Source: UMGS1590 sp963558655
Lineage (GTDB): Bacteria > Bacillota > Peptococcia > Peptococcales > Peptococcaceae
Length of the DNA: 64,000 nt
Direction: 5' to 3'
NCBI GenBank assembly: GCA_963558655.1
Contig: CAUWHJ010000015.1
Span: 7,198-71,197, forward strand
Positions within the stretch are counted from its first letter, which is position 1. Every line of letters starts with the position of its first letter. The notes under the pieces were generated by a model. That model made no database searches, was not told the origin of the DNA, and saw only the letters and a list, made by a program, of their open reading frames with translations. Shown here piece by piece: positions 24,495-31,552 of the stretch. The translations under genes were made by a program, and so were the position numbers.

Positions 24495-25271
24495 ATGACT
24501 CAAACCGAACGCCGCCACTTTCTCATCGAAGCGTTACTCGCTGAAGATGCGGACGATCGTCGCCTCACGGTGCCGGCTGATGCCGACGACCAGCGCCGCT
24601 TGCTGCGTGCGCTTATGAATGTGCGTCAGCCGGCGCCCGTTGCAGATGATGTGCTGCAAGTGCAGGACGAATACCTGCGCCGTGAGCTGGCAGCCAAGGG
24701 CATCACCGATATAGACGACCTGCAACCTTGCGCCGAGGACCTTTATCTTTGGCAGGGCGACATCACCACCTTGCGCGTGGACGCCATTGTCAATGCTGCC
24801 AACAGCGGCATGACCGGCTGCTACCAACCCAACCACGGCTGTATCGACAACGCCATTCACACCTTTGCCGGTATGCAGCTGCGCTTTGCGTGCGACCGCA
24901 TCATGAAAGAACAAGGTCATCTCGAACCGACCGGCAGTGCAAAAATTACTTCCGGCTACAACCTTCCTGCCCGCTTTATTCTTCACACCGTTGGCCCTAT
25001 TGTTGATGGCGCACTCACCGTTCAGCACGAAACTGAACTTGCAAGCTGTTACAAAAGCTGTCTGGCGTTGGCAGCCGAACATCACCTCGAAAGTGTTGCA
25101 TTCTGCTGCATCTCCACAGGCGTTTTTGGCTTTCCAAATCAGCGTGCCGCTGAGATTGCTGTGGCTACGGTACGCGATTTCCTTGCGCAAGAAACATGCG
25201 TGAAACGTGTTGTTTTTAATGTTTTCAAAGATCTCGATTTGGCGATCTATGAAGCCTTGCTTGCAGAATAA
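24495..25271 (+). CDS. Zinc-dependent macrodomain protein (probable protein-ADP-ribose hydrolase)
   Basis: The protein has 258 residues: an N-terminal helical extension (1-80) and a macrodomain (about 85-255). The ADP-ribose loop DAIVNAANSGMTGC is followed by the zinc-macrodomain hallmark QPNHGCIDNAIHTFAGMQLR, whose His/Cys residues coordinate Zn. FCCISTGVFGFP forms the second substrate loop. Characterised relatives remove ADP-ribose from proteins, including lipoate-linked targets in pathogens. The usual sirtuin and GcvH-L partners are not in this window. The ATG at 24495 follows AAGGAG. It is monocistronic. Confidence 0.85.
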   Translation: MTQTERRHFLIEALLAEDADDRRLTVPADADDQRRLLRALMNVRQPAPVADDVLQVQDEYLRRELAAKGITDIDDLQPCAEDLYLWQGDITTLRVDAIVNAANSGMTGCYQPNHGCIDNAIHTFAGMQLRFACDRIMKEQGHLEPTGSAKITSGYNLPARFILHTVGPIVDGALTVQHETELASCYKSCLALAAEHHLESVAFCCISTGVFGFPNQRAAEIAVATVRDFLAQETCVKRVVFNVFKDLDLAIYEALLAE

Positions 25272-25317
25272 AAAACTGGCATTCGTTGCATGATGGTGCA
25301 GCGAATGCCAGTTTTTA
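25271..25317. terminator. Terminator between macrodomain gene and MATE-1
   Basis: aaaactggcattcgttgca/tgcagcgaatgccagttttt. Confidence 0.8.
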
Positions 25318-25321
25318 TTTT

Positions 25322-26656
25322 TTATGCGTGTGTGCGCTCCAGACGCAGAAAAGTGCGATTGAATGTGATGAGTGCCGCGGCGGCAGCGGCAATATGGCTG
25401 ATGAGCACGGCGCTCCAGATGCCGTTTAGGCCGAATCCCCATGTGGCCAGAAGCCAGGCCAGTGGCATACGCACGATAAGGTAATAGAAAATCATACAGA
25501 TAAAGCTTTTTCCAGGCTGCCCAAGGCCGTTTAAGCTACCCAGGTAACAGTTGGTAAGGGTATTGAGGACATAGCCAATGCCAACAATGCGGAAGTAGAC
25601 AGTGACAATGGCGGCGGCTTGGTCGCTGTCGACAAAGAGATGAGACAGCGGGTCAGCGAAAAAGACAACCAGCGCAGAAAGCAGAACCAAGGCAAGAGTG
25701 CCATAGCAAAGTGCAACTTTGATATAAGCGGCGGCACGGTCATAGCGACGACCACCGGCACATTGGCCAACGATGCTGGTGAGGGCCATGTTCAATGCCA
25801 TCGCTGGATAAAAGAGAATGGTTTCAAGTTTACCAGTAATACCATAGGCTGCCAAGGCTGAAATGCCATAGCTGCTGACGAGCGCGGTGAGAACGCTTGT
25901 GCTGAGGGCGGGAATACTTTGCTGAAAAGCAGCAGGTACGCCTTTGGCAATAAAACTTTTGATAAGGGTAGCATCAAACTGTGAGAGATGAAGTGTGAAT
26001 AATGGTTTGCGGCGCAAATAAATCAGCATGAAGCAGAGACAGAGCGTTTGTGAAAGCACAGTGGCAACAGCGGCGCCGCTGAATCCCATGAGGTGAATAA
26101 AGAGAGGGTCAAGAGCAGCGTTCAAAATTGTGCAGATGAGCATAGCGACCACTTGGAACAGGCTATTGCCGTAGCTACGCATGACCGCGGCAAAATAGCA
26201 GTAGAGAAAAACCATTAGATAACCGAACAAGTAGATCACTAAATATTGGTGCGTCAGCGCAAATACTTCTTGCCGCGTCTGTAAGAGCGCCAACAGTGGA
26301 TTGAGACACAGTTCTGTTATGAGCGTTAGAATGAGCGGAAAAACCACCGCCAGCACCAGTGACGTTGCGATTAAACGTTCGCTATGCGTGCGATCGCCAG
26401 CACCGACAGCTTGTGAGAGCAGAATGGCGACGCCGTTTGTGGCACCCATAGCAATAGCGTTCAGGATGAGAATGAGCGGTGTGGCGTTGGTCAATGCGGC
26501 GTAAGCGGTTTCGCCCAATAAGTTGCCAATCCAGAGACTGTCAACAAGGTTGTAGGCCATATTTAATAACATGGCTAAGAGCAGCGGCAGTACCATGGCT
26601 GCCAGACTCTTTTTAGTGGCGCCGTGAATAAAATCTTGTGTCATATTCATTTTCAT
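25322..26656 (-). CDS. MATE-family efflux transporter (1), TetR-linked
   Basis: The 444-residue protein has 12 predicted TM segments in two MatE halves: VLPLLLAMLLNMAYNLVDSL near the start, ATNGVAILLSQAVGAGDR, then the second repeat from about residue 230 (GVPAAFQQSIPALSTSVL, TSIVGQCAGGRRYDRA). Members export cationic drugs or metabolites using Na+ or H+. I chose ATG 26656 because AGGAGG is 8 nt upstream; the earlier TTG would sit on the ribosome site. A palindromic operator at 26683-26699, also found at the adjacent tetR promoter, indicates repression by the TetR at 26748. Confidence 0.85.
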   Translation of the reverse strand: MKMNMTQDFIHGATKKSLAAMVLPLLLAMLLNMAYNLVDSLWIGNLLGETAYAALTNATPLILILNAIAMGATNGVAILLSQAVGAGDRTHSERLIATSLVLAVVFPLILTLITELCLNPLLALLQTRQEVFALTHQYLVIYLFGYLMVFLYCYFAAVMRSYGNSLFQVVAMLICTILNAALDPLFIHLMGFSGAAVATVLSQTLCLCFMLIYLRRKPLFTLHLSQFDATLIKSFIAKGVPAAFQQSIPALSTSVLTALVSSYGISALAAYGITGKLETILFYPAMALNMALTSIVGQCAGGRRYDRAAAYIKVALCYGTLALVLLSALVVFFADPLSHLFVDSDQAAAIVTVYFRIVGIGYVLNTLTNCYLGSLNGLGQPGKSFICMIFYYLIVRMPLAWLLATWGFGLNGIWSAVLISHIAAAAAALITFNRTFLRLERTHA

Positions 26657-26682
26657 TGTCAAAACCTCCTAATTGAGAAGTG

Positions 26683-26699
26683 AATGAATAACATTCATT
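26683..26699. promoter_or_regulatory. TetR operator upstream of MATE-1
   Basis: AATGAATaacATTCATT, 7-bp arms. It nearly matches the operator at 27374-27390. Confidence 0.7.
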
Positions 26700-26747
26700 T
26701 AATGAGCCAAAGGAACCCCTGCTCGTAAGAGCAGGGTGGAACAGATG

Positions 26748-27320
26748 TTACTGGTATTTTTCAATCATGTCAAGTAAAAATGCGCGCAGACGGGTGACGC
26801 GTTCATTGGCGCTGAGTTTTTGATCGAGTAAAATGCCGAGCTGTCCGTAGACAAAAAACGAAGCAGCGGTGTCTGGGTCTGCAAGACGAATCTCACCGCG
26901 TGCAGATGCATGATGCAGAAAGTCAGCTACGATGGGTTGCAATTTAGCACAGATTTTCAGCGAAAGTTGCCAGTGGAATTTGGCATTTCCACTATGGTGA
27001 TAGAATTTTTGTGCGTAGCTGTCGTCGTTTTCCGTTTCCAGGAAAGAGGGGGCCGTGGCGATCAGTTCTGTTAAAGTCATATCCGGTTGCATATTGGCAC
27101 AAAGCCGTTTGACTTGAAGCTCGGCATATTGATCAAGCGCAGTATCAAACAGTGCTTCTTTAGATGGAAAATAACGGTAGCATAAACCTTGGGCGACGTG
27201 CATTTCACGGGCAATGTCGGAAATAGAGGTTTTTTCGTAGCCTTTCTCGTAAAAAACTCGCATAGCAGTATCTATAATTTCTTGTCGTCGTTCTTCAGGC
27301 GGTTTCGTGATGCGTGTCAT
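26748..27320 (-). CDS. TetR-family repressor of MATE-1
   Basis: The 190-residue protein has N-terminal HTH (residues 10-55) RQEIIDTAMRVFYEKGYEKT, SISDIAREMHVAQG, YRYFPSKEALF and a ligand-binding helical domain to the end. It lies directly upstream of the MATE gene on the same strand. The ATG at 27320 has GAGGTGAC upstream; a longer frame would lack a ribosome site. The promoter (minus strand TTGACT, 17 bp, TATACT) overlaps a 17-bp palindrome. The same palindrome precedes the pump, so the regulator probably represses both itself and the exporter until a drug-like ligand binds. Confidence 0.85.
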   Translation of the reverse strand: MTRITKPPEERRQEIIDTAMRVFYEKGYEKTSISDIAREMHVAQGLCYRYFPSKEALFDTALDQYAELQVKRLCANMQPDMTLTELIATAPSFLETENDDSYAQKFYHHSGNAKFHWQLSLKICAKLQPIVADFLHHASARGEIRLADPDTAASFFVYGQLGILLDQKLSANERVTRLRAFLLDMIEKYQ

Positions 27321-27346
27321 GATTGTCACCTCTTTTCTTGGCTCTG

Positions 27347-27375
27347 AGTATAGCACTAGCCATGGCAAAAGTCAA
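27347..27375 (-). promoter_or_regulatory. tetR promoter
   Basis: Minus-strand TTGACT (27375-27370) and TATACT (27352-27347), 17-bp spacer. The -35 touches the operator. Confidence 0.7.
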
Positions 27376-27390
27376 TGAATAATATTCATT
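27374..27390. promoter_or_regulatory. TetR autoregulatory operator
   Basis: AATGAATAaTATTCATT, 8-bp arms around one base. Confidence 0.7.
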
Positions 27391-27402
27391 CAATGCCCTG
27401 CA

Positions 27403-27443
27403 AAAAAATAACCGCCCGTTTCGCTTGTTTGCGAAGCGGGCGG
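27403..27443 (-). terminator. Terminator of the OhrR-type gene
   Basis: ccgcccgtttcgc/gcgaagcgggcgg. On the minus strand it is followed by TTATTTTTTT. Confidence 0.8.
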
Positions 27444-27449
27444 CATTGT

Positions 27450-27893
27450 TTAGTGGGCGTCGTTGAGATTATTCAGGAGCTTTGTCAAAAGTTGCTGCAA
27501 GGTTGCGCTTTCTTCTTCGGAAAGCCCCATCTTTTGCGCGGCTTTTTGTGGTAAGTGGGCGGCTTTGTCTTTGAGTTTGTAGCCTTCGTCGGTGATGGTG
27601 ATGATGAGGTGACGGCCGTCAAGTTGCCCACGGCTGCGGCGCAGGTAGCCTTTTTGCTCGAGGGCTTTGAGCACAGGTGTTAAGGTGCCACTGTCGAGAT
27701 AAAGCAGGCGGCCCATGACTTTGCTGTTGGTTTGGCCAAATTCCCACAGTACGGTCATGGCAAGGTACTGGGTGTATGTCAGGTTCAACTGTTCCAGGAG
27801 TGGTTTGTAGGCACGAATAAGCTCTTTGGAGCAGGCGTAGAGTGAAAAACTGAGCTGCTTTTCCAGTTTCAGTGTGTCTTTTTGTTCATGCAT
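27450..27893 (-). CDS. OhrR-type MarR-family peroxide sensor
   Basis: The 147-residue winged-HTH protein has the OhrR hallmark N-terminus SFSLYACSKELIRAYKPLL, whose Cys aligns with the redox-sensing Cys15 of Bacillus OhrR. NLTYTQYLAMTVLWE, YLDSGTLTPVLKALE and GRHLIITITDEG follow. Oxidation of that Cys by organic hydroperoxide releases DNA. No ohr gene is adjacent, so the target may be the divergent small membrane gene at 28065 or lie elsewhere. The gene is monocistronic, with a terminator downstream. Confidence 0.8.
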   Translation of the reverse strand: MHEQKDTLKLEKQLSFSLYACSKELIRAYKPLLEQLNLTYTQYLAMTVLWEFGQTNSKVMGRLLYLDSGTLTPVLKALEQKGYLRRSRGQLDGRHLIITITDEGYKLKDKAAHLPQKAAQKMGLSEEESATLQQLLTKLLNNLNDAH

Positions 27894-27998
27894 GGCACTG
27901 ACCTCCGTTTGTTAAGAATTTGTGCATAAGGCATTGTACGCTCTCAATTTGCAGATTTCAAGCTCTCGACTTGTCTTTTTGCAATTCTTTGGCTGGGC

Positions 27999-28027
27999 TT
28001 GTGGCGGTGGTGATGAATGGGTATAAT
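27999..28027 (+). promoter_or_regulatory. Promoter of the small membrane protein gene
   Basis: TTGTGG (27999-28004), 17 bp, TATAAT (28022-28027). AAGGAGGTG follows before the ATG at 28065. Confidence 0.55.
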
Positions 28028-28064
28028 AAGAAGTATAAAATTGATAGAGAAGGAGGTGTGAAAG

Positions 28065-28290
28065 ATGGTGAATCTTTTTGATACCGCTGATGCCTGGTTG
28101 GCAAAAAAGCACTTGGAAAGACCTGGCATTGGTGAAGTTTTGCCTGTTCTTTATGGGGATTCTTGTGGCATTGCGTTTGCCAAAACGCACGGCGCCAAAG
28201 GTACGCAAATGGGCGCGCTGGGGTTTTGTGCTGACGTATGTGCCGCTGATGGCGAAGTATGCGTATGTTGTGAAAAAAATGCCACGCTGA
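28065..28290 (+). pseudogene. Small membrane protein gene with an apparent frameshift in an A6 run
   Basis: From the ATG at 28065 (behind AAGGAGGTG) the frame reads VNLFDTADAWLAKK. The family-like continuation STWKDLALVKFCLFFMGILV...TYVPLMAKYAYVVKK is in another frame starting inside AAAAAA at 28103-28108. One extra A would join the two into a single protein of about 75 residues with one or two membrane helices. It would resemble the tiny proteins often annotated as 'permease of phosphate ABC transporter' in Clostridia. The cause may be a mutation, a sequencing indel, or slippage on the A-run. The competing zero frame continues to 28337 but gives a Cys-rich sequence with no family resemblance. 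Confidence 0.55.
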
Positions 28291-28344
28291 TGACTGCGGC
28301 AGGTGCAGTTGCCGGCTTTATTGGCGAAGAACGTTGAATATGAG

Positions 28345-28378
28345 AGCGTGTGCGGTTGAGAAAATCGCACACGCTTTA
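28345..28378 (+). terminator. Terminator
   Basis: agcgtgtgcg/cgcacacgct stem then TTTAT. Confidence 0.65.
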
Positions 28379-28493
28379 TAGTTTGCGGAAAATGTGTCTT
28401 TGTCATAGCATTGGTTTGCGGATTGTGCTATGATTATGTCGGCTGGCGTGGTTTTGGCTGGTCACTTTTCAATGAAGAAAGGAATGAACCCCA

Positions 28494-29597
28494 TTGCAAG
28501 GGTATCAAAAGAAAGAACGGTTCATTGTCAACGTCATTTTCTATTTCATTATTGCAGGTTTGGTGTTTGCGGTGAGCAAATATCTGCTGCCGGTGCTGGC
28601 GCCGTTTTTGGTGGCTCTGGTGGTGACGATGGTGTTAAACCCGCTGATTCGTTTTGTTGGCAAGCATGAACCACGTTTACGCAAACCGTTTGCGATTTTG
28701 TTGTGTGCTGCGTTTTACATTATTCTAGCCTATCTATTGCTTAACTTTGGCTGGCAGCTTACACAGAAGGTGGGCGATTTGATTGCACGCATTCCGGCGC
28801 TCTTTGAAACGCAGATTGCGCCAGCCTTGTGGATGCTGTATGATCGTATTCAGGATTTAGCCACGCAGGTTGACCCAGGTTTGGCGCAGGAAATTGACGC
28901 CATCTTTAATGAAACCATGCAAAATATGCGTGTGTATATCACGGAATTTTCCATGCAGGCAGTAGGGCTTCTTACCGGCACCTTGACAGCACTGCCGGGG
29001 CTTTTCCTGAGCGTGTTGATTACCATTATTTCTACCTTCTTTATGATTACGGACTTTGATTTTCTGCTTCGGCAGGCATTTAAGTTGATTCCGTCGGGTC
29101 GTCGTGATGCGGCGCAAACCACTGTGGTTTATGCCAAAAACATCCTTGTTAAATATATCAAGTCCTACTCGCTGATTTTCTCAATCACGTTTATCGAGCT
29201 GTCGGTTGGGTTTACTATTCTGCACATTCCTAATTCAGTGCTCATAGGTTTTTTGGTGGCCATCTTTGACATTCTTCCGGTTCTTGGTACCGGTGGCATT
29301 CTCATTCCGTGGGCCATTATTGTGGCCATTTTGGGCAACGGGGGGCTGGCTTTTGGGCTGATTTTCCTCTACGTCTTTATTTTGGTGGTGCGTAACATCA
29401 TCGAGCCGCGTATTGTGGGCAAACAAATTGGCCTGCATCCGCTGGTGACGCTGGTGGGAATGTTCATTGGTCTCAAGCTTTTTGGTGTCATTGGGCTGTT
29501 CGGTATTCCGATTGCCCTGTCCATTTTGGTCAATATGGATCGTGCTGGCGTGGTGCACATTTTTCCTCGAGATGAAGAAGAGGTGTCAACTGTTTAA
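28494..29597 (+). CDS. AI-2E-family (YtvI/PerM-like) membrane transporter
   Basis: The protein has 367 residues and 7-8 TM segments. Typical features are the paired N-terminal helices (VNVIFYFIIAGLVFAVSKYL, PFLVALVVTMVLNPLI), a long amphipathic linker (about 95-160), then VLIGFLVAIFDILPVLGTGG and NIIEPRIVGKQIGLHPLVTL, the conserved C-terminal signature. Family roles vary from AI-2 export to Na+/H+ antiport and sporulation, so the substrate is not assigned. I use TTG at 28494, with AAAGGA 11 nt upstream. The only nearby ATGs are in other frames. A TGcTATGAT element at about 28431-28439 may be its promoter. Confidence 0.78.
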   Translation: MQGYQKKERFIVNVIFYFIIAGLVFAVSKYLLPVLAPFLVALVVTMVLNPLIRFVGKHEPRLRKPFAILLCAAFYIILAYLLLNFGWQLTQKVGDLIARIPALFETQIAPALWMLYDRIQDLATQVDPGLAQEIDAIFNETMQNMRVYITEFSMQAVGLLTGTLTALPGLFLSVLITIISTFFMITDFDFLLRQAFKLIPSGRRDAAQTTVVYAKNILVKYIKSYSLIFSITFIELSVGFTILHIPNSVLIGFLVAIFDILPVLGTGGILIPWAIIVAILGNGGLAFGLIFLYVFILVVRNIIEPRIVGKQIGLHPLVTLVGMFIGLKLFGVIGLFGIPIALSILVNMDRAGVVHIFPRDEEEVSTV

Positions 29598-29607
29598 TGT
29601 TTACAGA

Positions 29608-29637
29608 ATGCAGTCGGATAACCGGCTGCATTTTTTT
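29608..29637 (+). terminator. Terminator
   Basis: atgcagtcgg/ccggctgcat then seven T. Confidence 0.75.
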
Positions 29638-29651
29638 GAAGGGCGGATTTT

Positions 29652-30368
29652 ATGCGTATAACCGATGTTTTTATTGATTTAGACAACACCATTCTCGATT
29701 TCTACGCTGCCGAAGAAGCGGTGCTTGGGCGTGCTCTGGCAGCCTGCGGCATTGCACCAACGCCGGAAACATTGGCGCTTTATGCGCGCATCAATCTGGC
29801 ACAGTGGCAGCTTCTGGAAGAAGGAAAAGTTCACATTGAGGAGATTGGCGAGCGGCGGTTTGCGCTGCTTTGCGAGGCTTTGAGTGTGCAGGTGGAAGCT
29901 CACCATCTGGCGCAGACCTACGAAACCATGCTGGGCGCCACCTGCTATTTTATGCCTGGCGCACAGGCGATGCTTGACGCACTCCGCCCGCATTACAGGC
30001 TCTATCTTGTCACCAATGGCATGGCGAACGTGCAGTATGCACGCATTGAAACCGCTGGCCTTGCATCGTATTTTGACGCCCTGTTTATTTCCAGCGACTT
30101 GGGCGCTGTGAAACCGCAGCAGGCATTCTTTGACGCCTGCTTTGCACAGATTGACGACTTTGCGAAAGAACGTTGTGTCATTTTGGGCGATGGCTTAAAC
30201 TCGGATATAAAAGGCGGGATTCAGGCGGGCATTGCCACGATATGGTATCATCCGCAAGGCGTGGTCAATCAATCGCCATGGCAGCCTGATGCGGAAGTGA
30301 GCGATCTGGCCCAGGTGCCACAACTGCTTGCACACTGGGGCGAAGAGCGTGATGGGCGTTATACATAA
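29652..30368 (+). CDS. HAD-family phosphatase, YjjG type
   Basis: The 238-residue protein has the four HAD motifs: nucleophile Asp in VFIDLDNTILDF (motif I), LVTNGM (II), Lys in DLGAVKPQ (III) and GDGLNSDIKGG (IV), plus a helical C1 cap (residues 18-95). This is the YjjG/YfnB arrangement; E. coli YjjG dephosphorylates non-canonical pyrimidine nucleotides. The gene lies 15 bases downstream of a terminator, so its promoter or start may use read-through. GAAGGGCGG precedes the ATG. It could be a general house-cleaning phosphatase. Confidence 0.8.
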   Translation: MRITDVFIDLDNTILDFYAAEEAVLGRALAACGIAPTPETLALYARINLAQWQLLEEGKVHIEEIGERRFALLCEALSVQVEAHHLAQTYETMLGATCYFMPGAQAMLDALRPHYRLYLVTNGMANVQYARIETAGLASYFDALFISSDLGAVKPQQAFFDACFAQIDDFAKERCVILGDGLNSDIKGGIQAGIATIWYHPQGVVNQSPWQPDAEVSDLAQVPQLLAHWGEERDGRYT

Positions 30369-30409
30369 AACAAACCAGAAATTGACAGCAAATTTATTAT
30401 AAAATAAAC

Positions 30410-30438
30410 TTGACAAGTAAGGTCATGTATCGTATAAT
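30410..30438 (+). promoter_or_regulatory. Rubrerythrin promoter
   Basis: TTGACA (30410-30415), exactly 17 bp, TATAAT (30433-30438): near-consensus. A small hairpin (aagagc/gctctt, 30449-30463) and a second TATAATAAT at about 30484 follow in an AT-rich leader of about 120 nt. Confidence 0.75.
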
Positions 30439-30561
30439 AAAATCATCAAGAGCAAAGCTCTTGAGAGATATTCAAAATTTGCGTATAATAATAGATGTAA
30501 ATCATGTAGATGTTTATGTTTGATGATGTAAATTTTTTTAGAGAATAGGAGATTGATAATT

Positions 30562-31104
30562 ATGGCAAAATGGGTTTGCAGCGTATGCGGTTATGTTTAT
30601 GAAGGCGAAGCAGCACCAGAACAGTGCCCACAGTGCAAGGCACCAGCAGAAAAATTTGTTAAGCAGGAAGGCGAAATGAGCTGGGCTGCTGAACACGTTG
30701 TTGGCGTTGCTGCTGATGTTCCAGCAGACATTCGTGCTGATCTTGAAGCCAACTTCACTGGCGAATGCACCGAAGTTGGTATGTACCTCGCTATGGCACG
30801 CGTGGCTCATCGTGAAGGTTATCCAGAAATCGGCCTTTACTGGGAAAAAGCTGCTTGGGAAGAAGCTGAACACGCTGCGAAGTTTGCTGAACTTCTTGGT
30901 GATGTTGTTACCGCTTCCACCAAGAAAAATCTGGAAATGCGCGTAGAAGCTGAAAACGGTGCTACCGCTGGTAAGACCGATCTCGCTAAACGTGCAAAAG
31001 CACTGAACCTTGACGCTGTTCATGACACCGTTCATGAAATGGCACGCGACGAAGCACGTCACGGTAAAGCATTCAAGGGTCTGCTCGAAAGATATTTCGG
31101 CTAA
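30562..31104 (+). CDS. Rubrerythrin with N-terminal rubredoxin domain (reverse type)
   Basis: The protein has 180 residues. The rubredoxin-like Fe(Cys)4 site comes first (WVCSVCGYVYEG, PEQCPQCKAP; residues 5-26). The ferritin-like diiron domain follows, with ECTEVGMYLAMARVAHREGY, YWEKAAWEEAEHAAKF and ARDEARHGKAFKGLLERYFG supplying the Glu/His ligands. It reduces hydrogen peroxide in the cytoplasm of anaerobes using NAD(P)H-derived electrons. A near-consensus promoter and strongly biased codon use suggest high expression. The ATG at 30562 has AGGAG about 11 nt upstream. It is monocistronic with its own terminator. Confidence 0.92.
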   Translation: MAKWVCSVCGYVYEGEAAPEQCPQCKAPAEKFVKQEGEMSWAAEHVVGVAADVPADIRADLEANFTGECTEVGMYLAMARVAHREGYPEIGLYWEKAAWEEAEHAAKFAELLGDVVTASTKKNLEMRVEAENGATAGKTDLAKRAKALNLDAVHDTVHEMARDEARHGKAFKGLLERYFG

Positions 31105-31116
31105 TTTGCTCTGTTC

Positions 31117-31145
31117 AAGGCAGGAGGAAACTCCTGCCTTTTTTG
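31117..31145 (+). terminator. Rubrerythrin terminator
   Basis: aaggcaggag/ctcctgcctt then TTTTT. Confidence 0.85.
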
Positions 31146-31220
31146 TATGGTCTGAAAAAATTGCGACCGCAAAATATCAGAAACATCAGGCAAGGAAACG
31201 CTTTTATGAATCGGCACGTG

Positions 31221-31380
31221 GCAGCTGACTATGAACGCTATGTCATCGAACTGATTAACTTAATAACATCTATGATGCTGCATATAGTAGCAAAGATTTT
31301 CGCACCATGCAGTTTCTGGATTGGTTTGCAAAGGAACGAATAAGGCGAAGAAAAAAGAACATCGACAGTCTCATTTTACG
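31221..31380 (+). pseudogene. Decayed C-terminal fragment of a ferritin gene
   Basis: Frame pieces spell the end of a bacterial ferritin: ADYERYVIELIN, then in a second frame NNIYDAAYSSKDFRTMQFLD and WFAKE, then after another shift KKNIDSLI. The central block matches the FLxWFVKEQxEEE region of ferritins, with at least two frameshifts and no intact start. It lies 120 bp downstream of rubrerythrin. The rest of the 31146-31552 interval holds no gene: only a hairpin (aaggattg/caatcctt, about 31390-31425), a possible IS-end-like string at about 31455 and a terminator-like hairpin. Confidence 0.6.
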
Positions 31381-31510
31381 GAAAAATCAAAAGGATTGAC
31401 ACCTGTTGAATACAGATGCCAATCCTTAGTAAAACAAACTATTTAAATTTCATAGTGTCCAACTTTTGGGGAATAGCTTTGATGTAATACCAAAACTGGG
31501 TTTTCTACAG

Positions 31511-31545
31511 TTAGCCGCTTGCTTGAAGCAAGCGGTTCTTTTTTT
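31511..31545 (+). terminator. Orphan plus-strand terminator-like hairpin
   Basis: agccgcttgcttgaagcaagcggtt followed by TCTTTTTTT. No plus-strand gene ends here, so it may belong to the decayed region or to an unseen small RNA. Confidence 0.5.
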
Positions 31546-31552
31546 GTAAATG

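Noticed and set aside
28103..28109. Canonical -1 programmed frameshift at A-AAA-AAG
   Set aside because: The heptamer is present in the zero frame, but a -1 shift leads to the wrong frame. The family-like continuation needs +1 (one extra A).
28065..28337. Zero-frame 90-residue Cys-rich protein
   Set aside because: The C-terminal half has no family resemblance, while the alternative frame gives a recognisable small membrane protein. Treated as a frameshifted gene.
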